Assembly: GCA_030386875.1 (NCBI GenBank)
Contig: CM059559.1
Coordinates: 69,516,392-69,580,391 of the forward strand
Origin: Morinoia aosen
Taxonomy: Eukaryota > Arthropoda > Malacostraca > Amphipoda > Talitridae
Direction of reading: 5' to 3'
Length of the DNA: 64,000 bases
Made by a program: the position numbers and the translations under genes. Below are positions 53,601-64,000 of the stretch, in pieces. Below the pieces are notes generated by a model. That model searched no databases, had not been told where the DNA came from, and saw only the letters and a program-made list of their open reading frames with translations. The number at the start of each line of letters is the position of its first letter. Position 1 is the first letter of the stretch.

Positions 53601-53754
53601 AAGGCAATACTAGCATTAAAGTACTAAAAAAATTTTATTTCATATAATAGAAACTCGTATTCAAGTGAGTAAGACAAAATAAAGAGACGCTCAGTACACT
53701 TTGATTTTGCAATGAAACGAGTTTCTAAAACACGACCGAATCACTTTATGCTTA
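50700..53754. other. AT-rich stretch with nothing recognised
   Basis: Frames of 65-129 codons occur on both strands (for example 52577-52966 minus) without recognisable domains or splice structure. Confidence 0.35.
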
Positions 53755-53871
53755 CCAAGTCTAACTTTTTCGCCACCTGCATGCATGATTTTCACCGTCT
53801 AAGTGATTTGAGCGGTTAAATCGCTTAGGCGGCAAAAAACATGCATATAGGCGACGAAAAAGTTAGACTGG
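53755..53871. repeat. Long imperfect hairpin, about 55-bp arms
   Basis: Arms 53755-53809 and 53817-53871 are about 80% complementary (GTCTAACTTTTTCG ... CGAAAAAGTTAGAC) with a 7-base loop. Mismatches are spread along the stem, as in a decaying foldback MITE or a hairpin-RNA precursor. No ORF. Confidence 0.7.
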
Positions 53872-54526
53872 ATGGTAGACCTAACACGTTTTACAATATA
53901 GAAGCTCCTAACAGTCAGGAGAGTGAAAGATCTGGGTATTGAGGAGAGAAGTGCTGAATTGTCAGAAGAATCATCGTATGAAGATGCTAAGGTCTTGCAG
54001 CACATGACTAATTCCTATATTAGAAATACGGCACGCTCAGTCTGCTGAAACCACGATCGTTAAGTGCGCTAAACATAGCCTCGTACTTGGACACAACGAA
54101 TTTTTGCAGATTTTCTACAATAATTCCAATTGTTTTAACTCAATTGAACATGTGTACAGTAAATTTCCAAAAAATTATGAATAATTTAGAATAGCATAAA
54201 TAGCATGGTTTACTGAGGACACATTTTCATTTCGTGAAATCATTGAACGTTTGAGAGGCGCTGAATGATAAATTAACTTCATAACTTTACAACATACTAT
54301 TTATTTGGAACGATGCCTATGGTAAATTGTTTTCACTCCATAATGAGTGCTTCCTCTTGCCAAAAAGAAATGAGTGCTCACTGCCTGGTCAATATTGGCA
54401 CCGCATTGCTATTTCCAAAATTTTCTGTTCCCACATATAACACACAGGTTGTAAGGAAATCACACACTGCAAGATTTTCATAAGTTTTTAATTTGGTAAC
54501 GTAACCGAAGACAAGAACGTTGAAGT
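53872..54526. other. AT-rich spacer
   Basis: Nothing recognised between the hairpin and the MITE. Confidence 0.4.
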
Positions 54527-54530
54527 TTAA

Positions 54531-54750
54531 CACGTTAAGTGCGGCGGGTTAAGCTGAAGTTCAAGTTCCAACTCAAATTTAAAGTCAATTGTTCTAAGAA
54601 ATTTCGAAAATAGCAAACATTAACTGGACCATTCCTTTATTTAGCTTTCATTTAGTGTTCATAAAAATTGAGTCAGTGACTGCTGCTCGGTCAGCAGCAT
54701 TATGAAAATATCCTAAGTGACCACCGGTGGGTCACGCAGCACTTAACGTG
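54531..54750. mobile_element. 220-bp piggyBac-like MITE with TTAA duplication
   Basis: CACGTTAAGTGC (54531-54542) is the exact inverse of GCACTTAACGTG (54739-54750), and both are flanked by TTAA (54527-54530 and 54751-54754). A subterminal near-palindrome GTGACCACCGGTGGGTCAC lies at 54717-54735 and an inner hairpin (GCTGCTCGGTCAGCAGC) just before it. TTAA target use and such termini are typical of piggyBac-derived non-autonomous elements. There is no ORF. Confidence 0.8.
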
Positions 54751-54754
54751 TTAA

Positions 54755-55334
54755 CAAAGATTGAGGCAGCAACGGAATCTTATTCCGTTCAGAAATTGGT
54801 TGATAAGGCCTCGCTTCCTCCTAGCTTGCGAGTGTTCGGAGAGAGACTGGAGGTACCGTTTTCAAGTATTGAATGGTACCTCCAGAAGGGTAGGAACCTC
54901 GGACAAAATTAGGAGTCAGATGGGCGCTCAACAAGAATTTAGCGGGGCCGAAATGACGCCCTCATCTGCTGTCGGGTTGGAAGCAGACCGGACCCGGCGG
55001 TAGTTGCGGTATACTGCGCAAAAGAAAACGGTAGTAAGCTTGCGAAATACACAAAACTAGCAAGTTTCTCGCAGCAGTTATTTCAATAAAATTTCAACGT
55101 AGGGCACAAATTTGAAATTTAATACGAGTCAAGTCCTAATGACCCTCACCTAAGGAATTACTTCCCGAGTGAAGCCATTGGAGCTTCTTTTAGAAGGAGG
55201 TTAGGCAAGAGATGGAAAAATAACGAAAAGACGACAGTTGAAGAATGCCATTCAGAGCAAGCATCAATAAGAGTTAACGTTCTTAAGGATGGCCCAACGG
55301 GCTCTTAATACACGAGAGTAGCTTGACAGCTAAG
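54755..55334. other. Spacer between MITE and minisatellite
   Basis: Frames of 61 and 80 codons overlap at 54727-55003 but lack support. Composition rises in GC locally; no domain was recognised. Confidence 0.35.
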
Positions 55335-55504
55335 TAAGTACGGCTCAACAGAACCGGTAAGTAAGTAAGTAAGTACGGCTCAACAGAACCGGTAAGTAAG
55401 TAAGTAAGTACGGCTCAACAGAACCGGTAAGTAAGTAAGTACGGCTCGACAGAACCGGTAAGTTAGTACGGCTCAACAGAACCGGTAAGTAAGTAAGTAA
55501 GTAA
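55335..55504. repeat. Composite minisatellite: ACGGCTCAACAGAACCGGTA blocks joined by variable (AGTA)n
   Basis: Five copies of a 20-bp block ACGGCTCAACAGAACCGGTA (one with a G variant) are separated by one to four AGTA units. The tetranucleotide runs read GGTAAGTAAGTAAG, so each unit contains a good splice-donor-like string. Confidence 0.9.
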
Positions 55505-55804
55505 TGTTAGAGGCGGCTAGAAAGCCTAGTATTTATTAATACCGCTCTGAATGGCTAGTTGAACAAAATAAACATGAAACACACACATTCACACAAACCA
55601 AATCAGGAGCACGGTCAAAGAAAAGAACCAAGATTACGAGAAGGGTGTCGAATGCACAGGCGAAGTGCAGCACTCTGTTACTCCATTAAGGTACAGGACG
55701 AGTACACAGTACAGTTCAAGTCCGTCGTGTAATGGAATTTATTAAGCCTCTCCGCCTCTAAGTCTCTAAGCCTCGTATTTTATGTATAAAAATATCTCAC
55801 CGAC

Positions 55805-55927
55805 ATGGCTTCCTCCTCCGCCCCCGGTCAGCTGAAAGCCTCTAAAGTTCGAACTGTCAAGTACCTGAGAGGCGCACACGGAAATTCTCAACAAGGTTTC
55901 CTTTTCATCGAGGTGGAGGGTGCGTAG
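55805..55927 (+). CDS. Weak coding candidate in a GC-rich island (either strand)
   Basis: A 40-codon forward frame starts at ATG 55805 (MASSSAPGQLKASK...) and ends at TAG 55925; a donor-like GTGCGT overlaps its end. On the minus strand the same island contains TTTCAG|CTGACC...CATGTCG|GTGAGA, a 31-base microexon candidate (55801-55831) whose phase would join the 39127-39244 exon. The composition is coding-like on both readings; neither is established. Confidence 0.25.
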   Translation: MASSSAPGQLKASKVRTVKYLRGAHGNSQQGFLFIEVEGA

Positions 55928-58900
55928 CTCCCCTCACCTCCGTAGTGTTCAATCGATTTTTCAAAGAACATTCATATTAAAAACTTTTCTTTTTAAAATA
56001 TCATACTTAAAATCTTCAAACAAATTTCGATTCAGAGCCTCAAACTTTCATGTTTGCACAAACAACACACAAATTTTCTCTTCATTCTGGACCGAAGGAA
56101 AAATGCTACCCTTATTCTAAGAAAATCTTATGAATACACTGGGGATAAGGGGAGCCTCACGCCTCCCTCCTGGATGGAGAGAAAACTTGAGTGTCGTTTG
56201 TGCAAACAGAATTTTATAAGCCTTAAATTTAATTTAACTAGGAGTATTTAGGAGTGATGGCTTAAAAATTACAACCTATTAAAAATGGGAGTCATTACTG
56301 TTGAAATTCGTGTGAAAATACGTGATTTGACGATTGGTACTGAGCGCGGTCTCAAAAGGCCCGCCGGTAGTATTCACGCACACATTTATGTTGAAGTCAC
56401 CGATATTTTCGATAATATTTTTTTGTGACTGTAACATGGTGTTCGGTGAAAAATAATTAATTGTAAAATAATAAAATAGCTTACAAGGCTTACATAGGTG
56501 AATATTTTCAACGTCTGGCGAGAAAGTTTTTGTTGTATCTATTTCACAATTTTGGCCTCCAGCTAATTGGACAAAAATATCTGCGTAGACTAACTTACAT
56601 GAATTCCACGAGTAGAAGGTTCCCCGATGCAACTTTTAGAGTTCATAAGAATGAAAACATTCCAATCGAAATAATTAAATTCTCAGATTTTTTCGTGACT
56701 AAGTTTTTAAACATTTCACATCGTGGTACCAGTATCGCCAGCCGCAAGAATTATTTTTTCAACAATGGCTATTGGTGATTTATATTACAATATCAAACGT
56801 GAAGTTTTAAGTGCTCTGGATATATGCGTCGAAATCTATTGCTCTAAACTGTTCATAAACTGCAGTTCTGGGTTTTGCAGATGGAAACCAACCATTGCAG
56901 AGACGGCGTGGAGTTTTAGCTAGGCGCCGCAGCCGAGAACAACCTTGCCCAACCTAGAAAGCGTTGGTTCTTCATCGTTATTCCTACTCCTGATGCTGCA
57001 TTGAGAGTTTAACAGATGATGCGAATGAATTATATTGACGCACGAACAACATTGACCAAAATTCAGTTTTTGATCTAATTCCATTATCTGGTATCACTTT
57101 ATTTTTACAGCAGACCAAGAGTTTCTTCAAATGTGTACCATCACACGGTTTTTTACTTACATGTCTTTGTAGTCGTTCTTCATAACTGAGGAAATTTAGA
57201 ACGAGTTATCGTGAAGTCTTAGGAGAGCAGAATCTTTGCCTATCCTGCAAACGAACACTCCTCAGACTCTACAACACGAATATTGCTCTGACACTACAAC
57301 ACGAACAATGAGAGCAGAAGCAGCAGCTCAACTGGCTTAAAATTCTTCCATCCGCAAGACGTGCTTTGTTCCATGAACAAAGTGCTGAGAAGAAGAAATG
57401 AGCTATACGGAACTATACCTGATGAACGCGTCACAAAGTCGAAATGTTTTTGCCAGGGGTAGTTTTCTATTAGGTGGGTAGGCCTACGTTCCTGAGCGTG
57501 TTGTTGTTGAATTTCGCAGGAAGCAGGGAAATGAACCTCAAAACTAACGAGACAACGATAAAACCATTTGAAACAAAACAATTCAACTCAGTCCACAGTC
57601 TACAATATGTATAGATTTTAAATAATAAATAGTATTTCAAATGAAGCCCTGAAAAATTTCAACACTGCATGCTAGTGGGCTGATTTCAAGATACTTATAT
57701 TTGTCTCGAAGAAATTCATTAAAACATATTTTTTTCTTAGAGGTATGGGATTTTACCAATATGTTTATTCCCATTCTTTCTTTATAAAATACAGTTCCTA
57801 AGCTAGTTAAGGACCTGGATATTATTTATTCGCGCCCGCTATTATCGTACTGATGTTGGAATGCTGGAATATATTCGTGCATATTCTAAACGTTTATTAT
57901 ACTCGTAATTATCAAGCAGTCTAGCAATGTAATGTAATCGAATTGCTTATCTCACGTATTTCGCTTTATCCGATATCCTCTATGCACTCAATTGTTTTCT
58001 TTCTCGAGCCATGGCAATATTTTTTATTTTGCTTCATTTTCCAATTTTTCAATCGTATGAATTTTATGGTAGTGTATTTGGCAGCTTCTTTTTCATTAGA
58101 GTTACGAATTTAGATAGTTTTGGTGAAAGTTTTCTAATCTGCAGGCTCGCGTGAGAAATGCGCTGTTAGATCTCATTTCAACCATCATTGTGGCATTTTG
58201 TCTTTTTTACTGATAGAATTTCCAAGTTACGAACATTAGAATCGATTGTCCCCGATTATGCCGTTCTGTGATCCTTTGATCATTAAACGACAAGCATTTA
58301 AACGTCATTCAAGCTAAATACAGTTGAGGTAGCATGTAAAATGATGTCAAGCGAAACGTTATTAAGTGAAATTTCCAACGAATTTACCATAAACCTTTAT
58401 TTTTAAGGCTATATGTGATGGTTGGTATGATCGATGAATGAGCTTTGGCTGCGCACTGAGCGTAATCCGTGCTTTGTGTTCGACTGAGACTACCAGAGTT
58501 GAGACCGCAAAGGAAGTAACAGGATCGGGATGTAGGAACGTGGAGAAGTGTAACTGTAGGTGAAACTACTAAATCAAACTACGGAATGAAACTAATACCA
58601 ACTTCAAGCCACCTAATTCATTTGGAAATTATTTGAAATATAATATAATATATAATATCCCTCTTTCATTACTTTAGGTGTGGACAAAATTACATTCACT
58701 GAATCTGTGAAAGAAAATGAATTCTGTTTGACTTCGTAATTTTCAAATTATAAATTAAACTAAAAATGCACCAAACATTTAGCCAAATACATAACGCAAA
58801 GTATATAGAATTCTTAAAAAGTTATCAGTATTAGCACGAGAAATAGACAAAAATGGAGCTTAGCATCTATAGTTTGATAGAGCCATAGACAAGATGTTTT

Positions 58901-59720
58901 TCGACAAAGAAAATGTCCTTTTATTATTATTTATTTTTGCGAGACAAAGAAATGAAAGCTACACAAGTATTAATTTAATATCGATAAACATAAGTGTCAA
59001 TCAAAAATGGGATATTTGTGGCATGCATAGAAAATAAATACAATTGGACCAAATGCGTAGTAAAATAAGTACTCGGATACCTGAAAAATATCCGTTTGAC
59101 GTTTTGTCGTAAGACCTTATTTCCATTTGAGCTCGTACGGGGTTCCTCCAAGCTTGAAGTATGTCTGACAAGGTTTGAGTTGAATCTCGGTTTATTAATT
59201 TTTTAAAGCACTAAATCAGAGAGGTTCATGGATCGGACATCTGGATTTTCTCCACGAATTTTCTCTTAATAAAGGATTCAAATTTAGTGACTGACTAGGC
59301 CATGTCAGTACTTAGATGTTTATCCCTTGGCACCATTCACGGACTCCCTTGGTGCCATGCAAACGGGTGAACGTCGTGTGAAGACGGCTATTATTTTCCA
59401 AGATATTTTTTACGATAGATTTCTTCAAATGAACCACACCCTAATTATATTTAGCTCTATCCTTAGGATTCTTCCATTATATTCATTTGAGCTGTACCAT
59501 AGAACGGAATGCCCATATTCTATGAAATAATGCTCCGGCCACCATGTTACACAGTTGGAATGGGATTCTATCGGGTGTAAGATGTTCCGCCTTTTCTTCA
59601 AATATTGATGACATCATTACCGTCATTAAACTATGTCATGCTCTTATTAACTAAACGCAAAATTTATTCAAAAAAATATCATCGAGCAATAAATTTATTT
59701 TTGCGGAATTCAAGCTTGAT
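55928..59720. other. AT-rich stretch, nothing supported
   Basis: Frames up to 117 codons (56279-56632 minus) show no recognisable domain. A moderately GC-rich block at about 58440-58560 is open on the minus strand without clear splice sites. Confidence 0.35.
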
Positions 59721-60150
59721 TTTATATTACGTTTCTCCAGTAATGCTGGGGTGGGAGGAAATTGTGCTGTGAATCTTATCCATGAAGGTCATTGCTAACT
59801 GCGTTGCAGGCTGATGTAGCAGCACCTCTGTGACCGATTTGAAGTTAGTTTCTTTCCTGAAAGAAACATTTCTAACCTTAGTTTTTTGTGTGAAATTATC
59901 ATTGGAATATTTTGAGGTGTACAAGTTCTGGAAAATTTTTCCCTAGTCGCACAAATCGTACATTTTTTCCCCAGTGTTACATGAAGCGCTTAAAGAAACA
60001 TTTTGGTTCTTAGAGATGTTTCCATGGCTCATTTTTGTAGTGTGGGCAGAAATAAAATATCCCTTCACATCTTTTGGTCGCTCCTTTTGCTTCGGCATTT
60101 TGTAGTGTCTTTACAAACGTAACACCAACATCAGAATCACCTGATAACTC
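59721..60150 (-). pseudogene. Possible decayed coding sequence, family unknown
   Basis: On the minus strand an open stretch of about 48 codons (near 60150-60005; includes GVTFVKTLQNAEAKG) ends at a stop. A second open stretch of 65 codons (59924-59727; includes TKVRNVSFRKETNF and QPATQLAMTFMDKIHS) follows in another frame. Both have coding-like composition and could be parts of one broken gene or transposon protein. I do not recognise the family. Confidence 0.25.
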
Positions 60151-60164
60151 AACATCACACTATG

Positions 60165-60192
60165 AAAGAAAAAAGAAAGAAAGAAAAAAAAC
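60165..60192. repeat. (GAAA)n microsatellite
   Basis: Runs of GAAAGAAAAAAGAAAGAAAG; it marks the start of the dispersed repeat copy at 60 kb, where a similar A-rich run precedes the 50-kb copy. Confidence 0.7.
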
Positions 60193-60239
60193 TTTATTTC
60201 CAATAGAGATTGTACAATATTACAATCCTTGGTTTTTAA

Positions 60240-60459
60240 CCCTTTAACGTCCGAATTTTTGTACTCATATTACCGTTAACACAACCACCGTCACTAAACT
60301 GGCTCTGGCATCAGGCAGTCACCAATATCAGGATGGGATAGGAACTGCCACCCGGCAGAGAACTTCAAAGAACACATTAGGGAACTAATTAAACAAGAAA
60401 TACAATATATTGAGGGTATTTTTGAAGAGGACACTGGTGTCCTCTGGGGCGTTAAAGGG
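60240..60459. mobile_element. 220-bp piggyBac-like MITE inserted in a dispersed repeat
   Basis: CCCTTTAACG (60240-60249) is the exact inverse of CGTTAAAGGG (60450-60459). The flanks are TTAA (60236-60239) and TTGA (60460-60463), a duplication with one change. A perfect subterminal palindrome GAGGACAC-TG-GTGTCCTC lies at 60427-60444. CCC termini with TTAA targets are the piggyBac hallmark. The related copy at 50.0-50.15 kb lacks this insert, giving an approximate empty site. Confidence 0.8.
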
Positions 60460-60469
60460 TTGAGTATCC

Positions 60470-60800
60470 TAAAGTTAATACACTAAGATGATACACACAC
60501 ATGAGTCTTGTAATACCCATGTCACTAGTCGAAAAGAAATGATAGAGGGCAATGTACTCCTAATCTTGCTTAATCTACATTTGATAATACATGCAATGAT
60601 AATCATAAGAGAAAACACAATTTCATGGACGATGCATTTTCATAGTGGGGTGAAAACACTTTTGACAGTTTACATGTACATGACATAAAACTTCGCAATT
60701 ATTGATGCCAGGAAATAATATATGAATCGCTGGTTTCGGCCAATGTTCAAAAATGTCATTTTAAGGAAGCATGAAAAAAAATTATAAATACATATCCATA
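60470..60800 (+). repeat. Dispersed repeat, copy 2 (matches 19605-19950 inverted)
   Basis: High identity with the reverse complement of 19605-19950 across about 330 bp, from the CATG..CTAGTCGAAAA block to TTTTAAGGAAGCATG. It is followed by a TA/CATA microsatellite (60781-60845). Together with 60190-60235 upstream of the MITE it forms a longer repeat unit. No ORF. Confidence 0.75.
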
Positions 60801-60845
60801 TACATATACACATGTATATATATATGTATATATGTATATATTCAG
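60781..60845. repeat. TA-rich microsatellite ending the dispersed repeat
   Basis: Mixed CATATACA/TATATG repeats; a shorter version ends the 19.6-kb copy at the equivalent place. Confidence 0.7.
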
Positions 60846-61602
60846 TAATTCCAGGTATGAGGGACTGCACGATTTGAGGGACGTTTTCAGCACGAAATGA
60901 AGTACCGACCTCACGATATCAAGTACCCCTAAAAATATTCCTAAAAACAGGATTTAGTGGCCTCCTCATTTTACGGTTACTCGCATAGTATACTACTAGA
61001 GTAAACGTAGTAAACAGAACTTCATAACAAGATGAACTCGCAATGCCATTTTTACCATACTCCAATATGAAACATAGCGAGAACCCTAATCAGTTCATTC
61101 TGTTAAAGAGGAAAAACTAAAACAAAGATATGAGCGAGATTAAGCTATGGCACGTTTCAAACAATTTAAATTTAGAAATTATAAGTTCAACGCACTGACT
61201 AGGTCGCACCCGCAAAAAAATGTATGTGCTAATATCAGTACATTTTGAATTGCTACTTCCCTCTCGTTTAATATATATTATTTTGGTCGTTAAAGTGCAA
61301 AATAAAAGAACATCTATTTTCTCATTGGTGATAAAGAAGCTTGACGCTAACACATCAACTAATGAATGTTAGAGATTTCATCACAAATGCAGCACTTTTT
61401 TTGTTTGCCTCCGAAAATTTTCCTTTCAAATAAGACATACTAGTATAATGCTTCATCAATACCGGTTCTTTTCCAGTGGCGGTGGTGATAATTAGATTAT
61501 TTTTAAATATTAAACGCTTAACTAAACTGTATTGCGATATCTGGCAACTCAATGTAGTTAGGCGATCTTACGACTTCTGGCAAAAAGATGAACTCGGGAG
61601 TC
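60846..61602. other. AT-rich spacer before the hAT relic
   Basis: No supported gene. Two minus-strand frames (61117-61353, 61355-61552) lack similarity to anything I know. Confidence 0.35.
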
Positions 61603-61616
61603 CAGGGGTGCCACCC
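61603..61616 (+). mobile_element. hAT-type terminal sequence
   Basis: CAGGGGTGCCACCC matches the CAGNGNTGCCA-like start of many hAT terminal inverted repeats. It lies about 450 bp upstream of the transposase-like relic in the same orientation; the opposite terminus was not found. Confidence 0.4.
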
Positions 61617-61834
61617 ATACATATTTAATAGCTATATCTAGGTGTTTTTGCTGAAGCCTTGATGTAAAATTTGGAATCTAGATAATAGCTGCAAATCTAG
61701 GTATTTTTTTCAGCGAGCTAGATATTTTCTAGCTAGAATTACAATCAAGCAATGTATATGATATATTACTGTAAATTCGAATTAGGAATTCACTCCAATG
61801 GTTGGTTACAACTTCCTTCTTATTATATATGTTA

Positions 61835-61880
61835 ATTTGCTTAACCAAATTGTCATTTTGCTTAACCAAATTGACATTTT
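61835..61880. repeat. Two-copy 24-bp tandem repeat
   Basis: GCTTAACCAAATTG followed by T/ACATTTT occurs twice in tandem, inside the presumed hAT element upstream region. Confidence 0.7.
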
Positions 61881-62049
61881 TATCATGTTAAGTTCAGTTT
61901 ATGAACCACAACAAGATGGCTATTTGAATGTTTTTGTGCTGCCATAGTGTAACTTCTAATTGTGATTATACGGTTCATTAGTGAAAGCATAGTCTCCAAT
62001 TGCTAAACTAGTGATGTCAAAAATCATGGAATAAAATCCATATACATTA

Positions 62050-62770
62050 TAAAATGTATTGTGGCCTCATTGAAACGAAACTGACCGATGATATTGGCAA
62101 TAATGAGTTCAGTTTATTGTTGGGTGGAGGCAATGTTATTTTAATCATGAAATTACTTCGTGTATCACTTATATACTGAAATCATGCATCTAATAAAGTG
62201 GAACCAACTTACTCAGTAATTGTAAAATTATTAAAAGTGATGCAGAAAGAGCTGTGACAGCCTTGAAACAATTGTTGATAAATAGGAATTTGAGCATTTA
62301 TAATCGCAATGCAATAGAGAATGACAATACGAGTGTCATTGTTGGCATCAATAATGGAGTTTATGCCAAGCTCATAGAAGAAAATTTATATTTAACATTG
62401 ATGATGTGTATACCACTCATTCCAGCTATATTTATGTCCTAGACTTCTGGTGAATGTTTCCAGGAATTTTTGATCGCAGAAACTCATAATTTGCTTGCAA
62501 AATTTTCTTAGACCATGCCAATTCAATTAACTTTATGTATAAGTTAATATTGGTTTACATCCATTGAAAATTCCACCTGCTTGCAAAACACGGTTGTTGT
62601 CCATTCAACCTACTGTGAAAAAAATTGTTGCTCGATGGCAAGATTTGAGAACGCATTTCGAGATTGCAAGGCAAAGTAAAAATGCTATCCTGCTGATATA
62701 TTATTCGAAATATATTCTGATGAGAAAAATCTAGCACTATCATCAAAACACGCAACGTTAACCATCGCAT
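62050..62770 (+). pseudogene. hAT-like transposase relic (DUF4371/ZMYM-type domain)
   Basis: Several short frames line up in order with the middle of hAT-like transposases of the DUF4371 type. They are DDIGNNEFSLL (about 62085), NDNTSVIVGINNGVYAKL (about 62320), then CKTRLLSIQPTV plus RWQDLRTHFEIARQ (about 62583-62672) and CYPADILFEIYSDEKNLA (about 62685-62740). Intact relatives usually read CDN-S--VGINNGVY and C-TRW-S in these places. At least four frame changes or stops separate the blocks, so it is dead. The relic is 5'-linked to a hAT-like terminus at 61603. Confidence 0.6.
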
Positions 62771-64000
62771 GATGAACTAATAACACTATTTTACGTTCTA
62801 TAAATGTTGAACCCGTTTTATATCTCTGAAAAATAAAGAACACTCAGTTCGTTCCGATATATATTTATTTTGATAAATCAGCCTAAATGTGAAGACAATA
62901 TTTGAAAGACTCAGTTTACATAGAAGACAAATGAACGTAAAAAACAATTACAGGTCGCGATGGAAAATTTAGATCGAGAGATGTTTTGATGAAAGAAAGT
63001 CAGCAAACATAGAATTTACAAAAAGCGTTTCGAAAAAATTGGAGGCATAGCAAGAGACACAACAATGTAGTACCCCGCGTGGAGGTAGTGTCATATGGTG
63101 CACGAGAGGAAGACTGAACCCAGTTTCCAGCACACGTACATTCAAGTGTTCGCGGTCTCGTTCTCTGACAGTAATTAATAATAATTATTTACGCTAAGAA
63201 AATAAGCTTAACAGCGATCCGACTAAATGCATTACTTTGCAATAGTAGAGAAATGCATTTCTTCCACGTATTAGAATTTGCGAAGTTGAAATTCAAGAAA
63301 AGAAATCAGATACGTTCTAGAGCATTATGTCGGATGCATATATGATCTTCAAAGAACATCTTGCACATATCAGTAGTATTTTATTAAAATCCGCTGAAAA
63401 ACAACACAGGAAAAATAATAACAATCTCAGTACAGTAACAGAGGTTGTGCATAAAGAAGTAATTAATTGCACCAAACTGACCAGGAAGAATGAAACCGTT
63501 GTAATTAACTAACTATTGTAAAAACCGATCTTGGTTTATGCAGGTTAGTTTTAGTAGCTAAAGGAGTGATACACCATTCAAAGTTATCCACCATAAATAA
63601 ATCAGGGATCAAACATTGGAATTATACAAAATGAATTTCGTCGGCTCACGTTCTAGTCTTTTAACAAACACCGACGTCTTTGCATTTGTAAATAAAAATA
63701 AAAATTTGCATCTAATACAATAACGTCAGACTACATGGCTATTATTTCAGTGCGTATTAATCGATTAATCGGAGAAGAAACTACAAATGAACATAAACCG
63801 CGTCAAATGAATGAGTAGGGAAAGCAGCACACGCAGCACTTCTAGCTATTATATCTATTTCAAACGTCATATCCGAGATCGAATAAAGTTTTAAATCATA
63901 AAATGAAAATAGCGTTTGGACATCCACAACGTAGTACAGCCAGAACCCTTGCATTTCTAAAATTAACCCTCAAATTTATTCCTTCGTCATATTGAAGCAG
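62771..64000. other. AT-rich end of window, nothing supported
   Basis: A slightly GC-richer block at about 63065-63175 has no consistent coding frame. The 61-codon frame at 63327-63512 has an ATG but no recognisable features. Confidence 0.35.

Noticed and set aside
1-64000. tRNA, rRNA, CRISPR and prokaryotic operon features
   Set aside because: No cloverleaf with a proper T-arm, no rRNA-like stretch, no spaced direct repeats with unique spacers, and no prokaryotic gene organisation were seen.

Overview
This window is animal nuclear DNA, almost certainly from an arthropod and plausibly an insect. It is AT-rich and mostly non-coding. Any host coding sequence is in short, intron-split exons. 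The recognisable long reading frames all belong to transposable elements typical of arthropods: two RNase H-bearing non-LTR retrotransposons of the I group, a Penelope-like element, a BEL/Pao relic, a hAT relic and piggyBac-like MITEs. I saw no tRNA, rRNA, CRISPR array or bacterial-type operon. The species cannot be fixed from the sequence.

Layout. 1-12 kb: sparse DNA. It holds a convincing two-exon small-protein gene (2203-2660, 131-bp intron, branch point, poly(A) signal), one weaker exon (5692-5867), a hairpin repeat near 4.0 kb, a 300-bp insertion with target duplications near 5.0 kb, and a long inverted-repeat cluster at 10.7-11.45 kb. 12.23-18.41 kb: a complete non-LTR retrotransposon on the minus strand with both ORFs intact and a 12-bp target-site duplication (TSD). 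18.6-25.3 kb: a graveyard with the 3' end of another non-LTR element, a BEL/Pao polymerase relic with a possible LTR, foldback and tandem repeats, a C48 (Ulp1-like) peptidase fragment, and a second non-LTR 3' relic abutting a hAT-like terminus. 26.32-33.30 kb: a second complete non-LTR element on the minus strand with a 13-bp TSD. Its ORF1 contains the whole gag-like module (folded domain plus three CCHC knuckles) twice. 33.35-38.59 kb: a Penelope-like element with a 13-bp TSD, whose coding region is split by a 1.86-kb TTAA-flanked inverted-repeat element.

38.6-64 kb: mostly unique AT-rich DNA. It carries a good internal host exon on the minus strand (39127-39244), a 1.1-kb G-rich minisatellite (47- and 49-bp units), a 67-bp tandem repeat, a hairpin repeat at 53.8 kb, two 220-bp TTAA-flanked MITEs (54.5 and 60.2 kb), a GTAA-containing minisatellite (55.3 kb), copies of a dispersed repeat shared with 19.6 kb, and a decayed hAT transposase (61.6-62.8 kb).

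How the parts relate. The two I-group elements look young: open frames, matching TSDs and simple-sequence tails. They could supply reverse transcriptase to shorter elements. Their insertion points, the Penelope insertion and the TTAA insertion inside it give a readable relative chronology. The most unusual items are the duplicated gag module, the TTAA element built from tandem and inverted blocks, and the small spliced gene at 2.2 kb.
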